Origin: an uncultured Clostridia bacterium
GTDB lineage: Bacteria; Bacillota; Clostridia; Oscillospirales; Acutalibacteraceae
Direction: 5' to 3'
DNA length: 5,601 bases
NCBI GenBank assembly: GCA_946006915.1
Contig: CAMFZK010000067.1
Span: 1 to 5,601 of the forward strand
A model generated the notes under the pieces. That model was not told where the DNA came from and made no database searches. It saw nothing but the letters and a program-made list of their open reading frames with translations. The position numbers and the translations under genes are program-made. Of this stretch, positions 1 to 5,601 are shown piece after piece (position 1 is the first letter of the stretch; each line of letters opens with the position of its first letter).

Positions 1-585
1 AAGGTGCAAAAGGATAAACTAAAGCAGTTTCAAAGGTATTTGCCCACATTGGAACTTAAAAAACAGCAACTGCAAACGGTAATGATGAAGGTTACCGCCG
101 AACTGCAAAAATACCAAGAAGAACTTTCCCGTTTGGTAGCAGGGCTTGACGATTGGGTTGCTGTATTTTCAGAAAACGCATTATTTTCGGATGACAAAAA
201 GTTAGAAAATCTCGTAAAACCGAAAAATTCTGTTTGTGTTACCGAAAATATTGCGGGCGTTACGGTTCCGGTTTTTAAGGAATTGACTTTTGAGGATATA
301 CATTACGAAATATCCGATTATCCTTTATGGGTTGACGAGGCAATTTTTAAATTGCGTGATATTGCACGGCTTAATATGCTCCTTAAAACTCTTAAAATTC
401 AAAACGAATTGCTTGGCAAAGAATTGCGTTTTACTTCACAGCGTGTAAACTTGTTTGAAAAGGTAAAAATTCCCGAAGCAAAAAAGAATATACGGGAAAT
501 AAGCATCTACTTGGGCGACCAGCAAACCAGTGCCGTTGTTAGGGGTAAAATTGCCAAGAAAAAGCGGCAGGAGGCGAGTGTATGA
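1..585 (+). CDS. ntpD: V-type ATP synthase subunit D (5'-truncated by window edge)
   Basis: This is the central-stalk subunit of a bacterial V/A-type ATPase. It forms the rotor shaft that turns inside the A3B3 head and couples ATP hydrolysis or synthesis to rotation of the membrane ring. The visible 194 residues are mostly charged and helical. N- and C-terminal stretches (about 3-50 and 120-190) would form the antiparallel coiled coil of the shaft. Family landmarks are YLPTLELKK near the N-terminus and RVNLFE at 148-153, followed by a conserved IP and a basic C-terminal tail. The match is closest to the Chlamydia/Treponema-type D subunit (about 200 aa). By recalled alignment, roughly 12-15 N-terminal residues lie outside the window. 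A GTG at position 4 is in frame, but residues before it are expected from the family and no Shine-Dalgarno can be seen, so I treat it as an internal Val. The stop overlaps the start of subunit I by ATGA. The genes for A and B are expected just upstream. Confidence 0.9.
   Translation, partial: KVQKDKLKQFQRYLPTLELKKQQLQTVMMKVTAELQKYQEELSRLVAGLDDWVAVFSENALFSDDKKLENLVKPKNSVCVTENIAGVTVPVFKELTFEDIHYEISDYPLWVDEAIFKLRDIARLNMLLKTLKIQNELLGKELRFTSQRVNLFEKVKIPEAKKNIREISIYLGDQQTSAVVRGKIAKKKRQEASV
569..574 (+). promoter_or_regulatory. Shine-Dalgarno AGGAGG for subunit I
   Basis: A perfect AGGAGG lies inside the end of the subunit D gene, 7 nt before the ATG at 582. With the ATGA stop/start overlap (582-585), it fixes the subunit I start and indicates translational coupling of D and I. 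Confidence 0.85.
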
Positions 586-2411
586 TTGAAAAAATGAATT
601 TAACGCACATTGTCGCTTTGGAACAAAATAGGGACCAAATGGTATCGGCACTTCGTGATTTAGGTGTTTTGCACATAAGTGAAAAGTCCGGTGCCGACGA
701 AAAAATCAACTCCAGATTTTCGCTCTTGCAAAAACTCTCATTAGAACTTTCCGAATATGCGCCAAAAGAAAAAACGGCTGAAACAATTCTTAATGACGAC
801 GATTTTGAAGAAATGTTCCAAAACACCAAAAAAGCGTTAGAGCGTAAAGCGGTTTTGGAAGAGGAAAAGGCAAATAAACTTTTAAGTGTTGACAAAATTT
901 CCGCCTGGGGCGATTTTGACCCCGAAAAGGTAAAAGAACTTAAAGAAAGCGGACTCGACTTCCATTTTTACCGCATAGACAAAAAGGAACTTAAAAAGTT
1001 AAACGAAACACAGGATATTAAGTATATCAAATTGGCTTCGGTTGATAAAATGGATACCGTTGCGGTTTTAGGAGAACTCTCAAGTGAAATTACGGCAACC
1101 GAATTTTTACTTCCCGAAAAAGGTATTTGCCAATTAAAATCCGAAATTAAACTTTGCGAAACCGAACTTGCCGAAATCACCGGGACACTTAAAAATTACG
1201 CTTTACAACTTGAAAGTTACAAAGCAGCCCTTATTAAAACCCAAAACGATGCCGAGTTTTCCTCGGTTAAAAACACGGCAAAATCGCAAGACGGTCTTGT
1301 ATGGCTTACCGGTTATATTCCCGTAAGCGAAACCGAAAAATTTGTTGCCTGTGCCAAAGAAAACGGTTGGGCTTATCAATATGAAACGGTCGAGGTTGAC
1401 GACGGTTTTGTTCCCACAAAGGTTAAATACAACAAATTAACCTCACTTATGAAACCGATATTTGATATTTTGGGAACTGTTCCGGGTTACGGCGAATATG
1501 ATATTTCGTTTTGGTTCTTATCATTCTTTACCCTGTTTTTTGCAATGATTATCGGCGATGCGGGTTACGGCGTAATTTTCCTTATTGCCGCAATAGTTTT
1601 AGTTTTAAAATCCAAAAAATTTACAAACGCCACATTATTATTAACCGTACTTTCGGTTGCAACAATTATTTGGGGTGCGGTTACAGGCACTTGGTTCGGT
1701 CTTGAAAGTGCAATGAAAGTCCCCTTCTTAAAAGCACTTGTAATACCGAGTTTTGCAAACTATCCGCAGTATTTCGGTATGGAAACCACATCGGTTCAAA
1801 ACAGCGTTATGAAATTTTGTTTCAGCATAGGTGTTATTCAGTTATCCCTTGCCTGCCTTATGAATATAAGACGGAAAATCACAAGAAAAGATTTAAGTAT
1901 GCTTGCCGATATAGGTTGGTTGTTGTCAATATGTGCCTTATATTTTATGGTACTTTTCCTTGTAATAAATCAGCCGACAAATATTAAAATTGTAGCTTTA
2001 GTAGTTGCTGTCGGTTTCTTGCTTGTGGCGGTTTTCGGCGGAATGTCCCCCGAAAAGACCTTTGCACAAGGGCTTAAATCGGGACTGTCGGATACATTCA
2101 CGGTCTTCCTTAATACTATAAGTGCTTTCGGCAATGTTATGAGTTATATCCGCCTTTTTGCAGTCGGAATGGCTTCGCTTGCGATTGCGCAAAGTTTTAA
2201 CAATATGTCCGCCGGATTTAGCGGTCCGCTTTTGATAGTGGGAATAATTATTGCCGCCGTCGGTCATATAATGAATATAGTTATGGGATTCCTGTCGGTT
2301 GTGGTTCACGGTGTCCGTCTTAACCTTTTGGAATTTTCAGGGCAACTTGGAATGGAATGGTCGGGAACTGCTTACGAACCTTTTAAAAGAACAAAACAAT
2401 TAAAGAAATAA
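582..2411 (+). CDS. ntpI: V-type ATP synthase subunit I (a-subunit/stator, ion channel)
   Basis: This is the membrane stator subunit of the V-type ATPase. It supplies the two ion half-channels against the K ring and connects to the peripheral stalks. At 609 aa it is slightly short for the family (about 600-680). Residues 1 to about 290 form the cytoplasmic arm, with charged coiled-coil stretches near 85-110 and 183-220. From about 308 on it is hydrophobic, with 7-8 predicted membrane segments. Hallmarks are the linker PGYGEYD (301-307), the first helix pair with GDAGYG (325-330), SYIRL with the channel arginine R524, and the last helix with HGVRL, H576 and R579, then E584. R524 and R579 sit where the family's two conserved arginines face the ring carboxylate. 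The N-terminus (MIEKMNLTHIVAL) matches the usual subunit I start, so ATG 582 is preferred over the second Met at residue 5. It is co-translated with D and followed after 20 nt by K. Confidence 0.95.
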   Translation: MIEKMNLTHIVALEQNRDQMVSALRDLGVLHISEKSGADEKINSRFSLLQKLSLELSEYAPKEKTAETILNDDDFEEMFQNTKKALERKAVLEEEKANKLLSVDKISAWGDFDPEKVKELKESGLDFHFYRIDKKELKKLNETQDIKYIKLASVDKMDTVAVLGELSSEITATEFLLPEKGICQLKSEIKLCETELAEITGTLKNYALQLESYKAALIKTQNDAEFSSVKNTAKSQDGLVWLTGYIPVSETEKFVACAKENGWAYQYETVEVDDGFVPTKVKYNKLTSLMKPIFDILGTVPGYGEYDISFWFLSFFTLFFAMIIGDAGYGVIFLIAAIVLVLKSKKFTNATLLLTVLSVATIIWGAVTGTWFGLESAMKVPFLKALVIPSFANYPQYFGMETTSVQNSVMKFCFSIGVIQLSLACLMNIRRKITRKDLSMLADIGWLLSICALYFMVLFLVINQPTNIKIVALVVAVGFLLVAVFGGMSPEKTFAQGLKSGLSDTFTVFLNTISAFGNVMSYIRLFAVGMASLAIAQSFNNMSAGFSGPLLIVGIIIAAVGHIMNIVMGFLSVVVHGVRLNLLEFSGQLGMEWSGTAYEPFKRTKQLKK

Positions 2412-2416
2412 AATTC

Positions 2417-2423
2417 AAAGGAG
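2417..2423 (+). promoter_or_regulatory. Shine-Dalgarno AAAGGAG for subunit K
   Basis: AAAGGAG lies in the 20-nt gap between subunits I and K, 8 nt before the ATG at 2432. It supports that start and strong independent initiation. This suits a ring subunit needed in about ten copies per complex. The gap is too short for a convincing separate promoter. Confidence 0.8.
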
Positions 2424-2431
2424 AAATAATT

Positions 2432-2869
2432 ATGGATATTCAAACAATAGGTATGGCATGTGCTTTGGGTCTTTCGGCAGTCGGTTCTGCTTTCGGTGCA
2501 GGATATGCTGCAATGGCATCTGTAGGGGCTTGGAAAAAATGTTACGCAAACGGTAAACCCGCATCTTTCTTAATGGTTGCTTTTTCGGGCGCTCCCCTTA
2601 CCCAAACCATTTACGGATTTTTGTTAATGAACTTTATCCGTTCGGCATACACAAACGGTACTGCATCGGCAACCCTTGCTATGGCAGTTGGTATTTTTGC
2701 AGGTATTGCAATAGGTCTTTCGGCTTTGTTCCAAGGAAAAGTTGCCGCCGCATCGGCAGACGCTTTGGGTGAAACCGGCAAAGGTGCCGCTAACTACTTT
2801 ATAGTAATAGGTATTGTTGAAACCGTTGCGTTGTTTACATTGGTATTCAGTTTGTTGCTTTTACAGTAA
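2432..2869 (+). CDS. ntpK: V-type ATP synthase subunit K (c-ring proteolipid, predicted Na+ type)
   Basis: This is the rotor-ring proteolipid of the V-type ATPase. At 145 aa it is a duplicated double hairpin with four membrane helices at about 4-30, 47-72, 80-104 and 120-144. A short cytoplasmic loop rich in Lys, Trp and Cys (34-46) separates the first two helices. Helix 4 carries the ion-binding carboxylate E130 in IVETVAL, equivalent to E139 of Enterococcus hirae NtpK. Helix 2 contains PLTQTIYGF (T57, Q58), matching T64/Q65, and helix 3 ends in FQGKVAAA (Q101), matching Q110. These four side chains coordinate Na+ in the E. hirae K ring, so I infer Na+ specificity. Helix 2 has no acidic residue, so there is one carboxylate per four-helix subunit, as in other V-type rings. 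It is the last gene of the operon: a strong terminator begins 13 nt after the stop. Confidence 0.96.
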   Translation: MDIQTIGMACALGLSAVGSAFGAGYAAMASVGAWKKCYANGKPASFLMVAFSGAPLTQTIYGFLLMNFIRSAYTNGTASATLAMAVGIFAGIAIGLSALFQGKVAAASADALGETGKGAANYFIVIGIVETVALFTLVFSLLLLQ

Positions 2870-2882
2870 ACCGAAAATTTTA

Positions 2883-2922
2883 AAACCTCTCTGCCTAAAT
2901 TTGCAGAGAGGTTTATTTTTTT
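2883..2922. terminator. Intrinsic terminator between convergent operons
   Basis: A perfect 12-bp inverted repeat, AAACCTCTCTGC (2883-2894) and GCAGAGAGGTTT (2903-2914), flanks an 8-nt loop. It is followed by an A and seven T (2916-2922), a classic Rho-independent terminator for the ATPase operon on the + strand. The stem can also serve the - strand operon, whose last stop lies at 2924-2926. In that direction the T tract is weaker and broken (the TTT closing the stem plus one T, then AAAA, then TTTT). It is therefore probably bidirectional but stronger for the + strand. It fills most of the 54-nt intergenic gap. Confidence 0.9.
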
Positions 2923-2923
2923 A

Positions 2924-3328
2924 TTACCGTTTTATAATATCTTCAAGAGTTTTACTGTCAAAAAAAAGGTTAACCGTTTTATAAAATTCTACCCAAAGCG
3001 GAAAAGTAAGGCATTTGTCTGCCCTTTCACAGGGTTCTGCGTCCTTGCAAAGACAGGCAACCGGTGCTAAATCCCCCTCGGTCAAACGAAGAATATCACC
3101 TATTTTGCATTCGGCAGGGTCTTTTATAAGACGGTATCCCCCGCCTTTACCCTGTACCCCGTCTATAATTCCGTTTTTGGAAAGTACGGGAATAATTCGC
3201 TCAAGATATTTAAGGGATATTCCCTGCCTTTCGGCAATATCTTTCATAGGGATATAACCGCCGTCATTATGTTCCGCAAGGTCGATAAGCACACGCAGGG
3301 CGTACCGCCCTCTTGTTGAAATCATCAT
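2924..3328 (-). CDS. Rrf2/IscR-family transcriptional regulator with cysteine cluster
   Basis: This is a 134-aa DNA-binding regulator of the Rrf2 family (IscR, NsrR, CymR, RsrR). It opens with the family signature STRGRYALRVLIDLA (4-18). A winged helix-turn-helix covers about 25-67, with the turn at IAERQGISLKYLERI and the glycine wing GKGGGYRL (60-67). A dimerisation helix and a C-terminal helix follow. Four cysteines, C92, C94, C100 and C106, lie in the loop where IscR and NsrR bind an Fe-S cluster. C94/C100/C106 have CX5CX5C spacing. The IscR histidine ligand is replaced by F109 (CLTF versus CLTH in IscR), and residue 8, Asp in Streptomyces NsrR, is Arg. An Fe-S or redox sensor is likely, but the target genes cannot be read from the window. 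The start overlaps the methionine synthase stop by ATGA (3325-3328), so it is the distal gene of that operon. A second ATG follows at once, but Shine-Dalgarno spacing favours the first. Confidence 0.93.
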   Translation of the reverse strand: MMISTRGRYALRVLIDLAEHNDGGYIPMKDIAERQGISLKYLERIIPVLSKNGIIDGVQGKGGGYRLIKDPAECKIGDILRLTEGDLAPVACLCKDAEPCERADKCLTFPLWVEFYKTVNLFFDSKTLEDIIKR

Positions 3329-5601
3329 AAAAGGTTACCTCCGCCTATAACGCTTTCTGCGTATCTTACTGTTTCCATTGCATCTTTTGCGTATTTATCC
3401 GCACCGATTTTTTGGGCATATTCTTCGGTTAATACCGCACCGCCTACCACCGTTTTGCACCAAGGCGCTTTTAATTTTAACTGTTTTACCGTTTCTTCCA
3501 TTGCGGGAACTGTTGTAGTCATAAGTGCGCTTAAACCCACTAACGGTGCGTGGGTTTCCAGGACGGTATTAACAACCGTTTCTACCGGGACATCTTTTCC
3601 TAAATCAATAACGTTAAACCCGTAATTTTCGAGCAAAAGTTTTACAATATTTTTGCCTATATCGTGAATATCGCCGTAAACCGTAGCAATTACAAATGTG
3701 CCTTTTTTAGTTTGGCTTTTGTTTTCTGCCAATGAAGTTTTAATTACTTCAAAAGCACTTTTTGCCGCTTCGGCGCTCATTAACAGTGACGGCAAATAAA
3801 CCGTCTTTTTTTCAAAACCTTCGCCCACGGTGTTAAGTGCGGGAATAATTTCATTATTCACAATTTGGAGCGCAGGAACATTCTTTAACATAGTTTTAGT
3901 TAATTCGGCGGCTTTGTCCTTAAGTCCCTTTATTACCGCATACTGAAGTTCGGAACTGTAGTTTACACCGGTTTCACTTAAAACCTTTTCCGAAACTGTT
4001 GCCGTAACCGTAAATTTATCGGCATTTTCTATATATTCGGTGCAGTTTTTGTCAAGTCCCGCAAGGGCTTTATAAGAATAATAAGTTTTCATCATATCTT
4101 GCGAAAACGGATTCATAATTGCGGCAGAAAGTCCGCTTTGCAAAGACAAAGCAAAAAATGTGCCGTTTACTGCGTCACGGTTAGGCAAACCGAAAGATAC
4201 ATTTGAAACACCCAAAGAAGTATGGCAACCGAGTTCTTCCTTTATCCGTTTTAAGGAATTCAGTGTGGCAACTGCGGCGTTATTATCTGCACTTATGGTC
4301 ATTGCCAATGTGTCAAAAATTAAATCTTTCTTCCCTATACCGTATTCACGTGCCGTATTAAGAATTTTTTGGGCAATTTTAAATCTGCCCTCTGCCGTTT
4401 CGGGTATGCCGTTTTCATCAAGCGTTAGAGCTACAACCAAACCGCCGTATTTTTTAACAAGCGGAAAAACCGCTTTCATACTCTCAAGTTTTCCGTTTAC
4501 CGAATTTATCATTGCTTTACCGTTATAATAGCGGAGTGCGGTTTCCATTGCCTTAATATCCGAAGTATCTATCTGCAAAGGTAAATCTATAACCGCCTGC
4601 AATTCGCAAACAGCGGTTTTTAGCATATTAACCTCGTCAATGTCGGGCAGTCCCACATTCACGTCAAGAATATGCACACCCTTTTCCTGTTGTTTTACCC
4701 CCTCGGCAAGGATATAGTCAATATCATTTTCCATAAGTGCCTGTTTAAAGCGTTTTTTGCCCGTGGGGTTAATTCGCTCACCAATTAGAATTGGGGCATC
4801 GCCGAATTTTACGGCATTAGTATAGGAAGATACTGCCGTAATATTTTTATCATAAAGCGGTACGGGGGTTAAATCTTTTGTTTTGCCGAATAATTCGGTT
4901 ATATATTCGGGTGTTGTTCCGCAACAACCGCCTATTACCCGCACACCTTTTTTAACAAGTTCTGCAACTTCGCTTGCAAATTCATCTGCGGTAATATCGT
5001 AAACCGTTTTACCGTTTACCGCTTTCGGCAAACCCGCATTGGGTTTCATTATTACGGGAATTGATGAATTTTTTAGTAATTCGGAGATAACCCCTTTCAA
5101 CTGTTTAGGACCTAAAGAACAGTTTGCACCTAAAGCATCTGCTCCCATTCCCTCGATTAACGCAACCATAGCGGCAGGTGAAGCACCCGTCATTAGTTTG
5201 CCGTCTTCACTGTATGCGTTGGAAACAATTACGGGTAAATCACAGTTTTCCTTTACCGCAAGCAATGCGGCTTTGGTTTCGTAACTGTCATTCATGGTTT
5301 CAATTAAAACCAAGTCTACGCCGTATTTAACCCCTAATTTAACGGTTTTTGCAAAAACAGAAACCGCATCTTCAAAATCAAGGTCACCGAGCGGTTTTAA
5401 AAGTTTACCCAAAGGGCCAATATCAAGCGCTACAAATTTTTCTGCACTGTTTTCCGATAAATCCCGTGCCGTTTTTGCGTTAAAAACTGCCGACATTATG
5501 ATTTTTTCAAGTTCCCCATTATCAAATTTTAAAGAATTAGCACCGAAAGTATTTGTGCAAACCACATTACTGCCTGCATCAAAATAATCTTTGTGTATCT
5601 T
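3325..5601 (-). CDS. metH: Cobalamin-dependent methionine synthase MetH, without activation domain (5'-truncated)
   Basis: This enzyme transfers a methyl group from methyltetrahydrofolate through cobalamin to homocysteine, giving methionine. It is cytoplasmic. Counting from the first visible codon (758 residues), the order is a homocysteine domain, a pterin domain (about 268-510), a cobalamin cap with four helices (about 530-620) and a Rossmann B12 domain (about 632-750). The zinc ligands are C161 in GANCS and C226/C227 in GGCCG, with the same 65-residue spacing as C207/C272/C273 of Thermotoga maritima MetH. The pterin domain shows GERINPTG (274-281) and NVSFGLP (467-473). The B12 motif DxHxxG is D644, H646 and G649. 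The protein stops after the B12 domain, so the C-terminal AdoMet-binding reactivation domain of E. coli MetH (1227 aa) is absent, as in T. maritima. A GTG at 5565-5563 is in frame, but family sequence (IHKDYFDAG) continues upstream to the edge, so it is an internal Val. About 46 N-terminal residues are missing. It lies upstream of, and overlaps, the Rrf2 gene. Confidence 0.95.
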   Translation of the reverse strand, partial: KIHKDYFDAGSNVVCTNTFGANSLKFDNGELEKIIMSAVFNAKTARDLSENSAEKFVALDIGPLGKLLKPLGDLDFEDAVSVFAKTVKLGVKYGVDLVLIETMNDSYETKAALLAVKENCDLPVIVSNAYSEDGKLMTGASPAAMVALIEGMGADALGANCSLGPKQLKGVISELLKNSSIPVIMKPNAGLPKAVNGKTVYDITADEFASEVAELVKKGVRVIGGCCGTTPEYITELFGKTKDLTPVPLYDKNITAVSSYTNAVKFGDAPILIGERINPTGKKRFKQALMENDIDYILAEGVKQQEKGVHILDVNVGLPDIDEVNMLKTAVCELQAVIDLPLQIDTSDIKAMETALRYYNGKAMINSVNGKLESMKAVFPLVKKYGGLVVALTLDENGIPETAEGRFKIAQKILNTAREYGIGKKDLIFDTLAMTISADNNAAVATLNSLKRIKEELGCHTSLGVSNVSFGLPNRDAVNGTFFALSLQSGLSAAIMNPFSQDMMKTYYSYKALAGLDKNCTEYIENADKFTVTATVSEKVLSETGVNYSSELQYAVIKGLKDKAAELTKTMLKNVPALQIVNNEIIPALNTVGEGFEKKTVYLPSLLMSAEAAKSAFEVIKTSLAENKSQTKKGTFVIATVYGDIHDIGKNIVKLLLENYGFNVIDLGKDVPVETVVNTVLETHAPLVGLSALMTTTVPAMEETVKQLKLKAPWCKTVVGGAVLTEEYAQKIGADKYAKDAMETVRYAESVIGGGNLL
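3337..3342 (-). promoter_or_regulatory. Shine-Dalgarno GGAGGT for the Rrf2 regulator
   Basis: Read on the - strand, GGAGGT lies inside the last codons of the methionine synthase gene. It is 8 nt before the ATG at 3328-3326 and 11 nt before the second ATG at 3325-3323. The spacing favours the first ATG, the one that overlaps the upstream stop codon, and supports translational coupling. Confidence 0.8.

Noticed and set aside
4..6. GTG at position 4 as the start of subunit D.
   Set aside because: Subunit D homologues of this type have about a dozen more N-terminal residues that align before this point, and no ribosome binding site can be seen. The gene runs off the left edge.
1998..2309. 103-aa open frame on the - strand inside subunit I.
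   Set aside because: It is antisense to the conserved membrane part of subunit I, rich in His, Ser and Arg with no recognisable domain, and is explained as a shadow frame.
2870..2923. Possible promoter or small RNA in the convergent gap.
   Set aside because: The 54 nt are almost entirely used by the terminator hairpin and its T run. Both flanking genes point into the gap, so no promoter is needed.
2960..2967. Run of eight A (eight T in the coding sense) in the regulator gene as a possible frameshift or slippage site.
   Set aside because: The frame is intact across it, the protein ends at the family's normal length, and no stimulatory structure or alternative frame product is evident.
2926..2984. 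12-nt direct repeat ACCGTTTTATAA at 2926-2937 and 2973-2984.
   Set aside because: Both copies lie in the 3' end of the regulator gene in AT-rich sequence and encode different residues. There are only two copies with no further unit, so chance is the simplest explanation.
4160..4528. 122-aa open frame on the + strand opposite metH, with similar frames at 5039-5284 and 5294-5587.
   Set aside because: All lie antisense to strongly conserved MetH domains, and their composition mirrors the metH codons. There is no sign of independent coding.
5563..5565. GTG as the start of the methionine synthase.
   Set aside because: The 12 codons between it and the window edge encode typical MetH sequence (IHKDYFDAG), so the frame continues upstream and the codon is an internal Val.

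Overview
This AT-rich, densely packed window holds five protein-coding genes in two converging blocks. The left block runs on the + strand (1-2869) and the right block on the - strand (2924-5601). They meet at a 54-nt gap filled by a shared hairpin terminator. Both outer genes are cut by the window edges. I infer an anaerobic bacterium, most likely a member of the Clostridia (Bacillota). The support is a bacterial V-type ATPase, a MetH-like methionine synthase without its reactivation domain, and a clostridial-looking Rrf2 regulator beside it. No 16S or phylogenetic marker is visible, so this is moderate confidence. A spirochaete-like lineage is an alternative, because the ATPase gene order and subunit D type also occur there.

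The left block (1-2869) is the 3' end of a rotary V/A-type ATPase operon: subunit D (central stalk, 5' end missing), subunit I (the a-subunit/stator with its ion half-channels) and subunit K (the c-ring proteolipid). D and I overlap by ATGA, and I and K are 20 nt apart with a strong Shine-Dalgarno. K keeps every side chain known to coordinate Na+ in the Enterococcus hirae K ring (T57, Q58, Q101, E130), so the enzyme is predicted to pump or use Na+. The order D-I-K followed by a terminator fits the compact E-(X)-A-B-D-I-K operon layout of Chlamydia and Treponema. It does not fit the I-K-E-C-F-A-B-D layout common in enterococci and many clostridia.

The right block (5601 down to 2924, - strand) starts outside the window. 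It holds a cobalamin-dependent methionine synthase (homocysteine, pterin, cap and B12 domains) and then a 134-aa Rrf2-family regulator whose start codon overlaps the methionine synthase stop (ATGA). The regulator has a cysteine cluster fit for an Fe-S cofactor but lacks the IscR-type histidine ligand. The arrangement suggests a link between methionine/one-carbon metabolism and redox, Fe-S or sulfur status.

Most of the window is ordinary housekeeping DNA. I see no mobile element, CRISPR array, RNA gene, toxin-antitoxin pair or defence system, and no stretch over 300 nt lacks a gene. The points worth a second look are the regulator's unusual cysteine arrangement and coupling to metH, and the predicted Na+ coupling of the ATPase.
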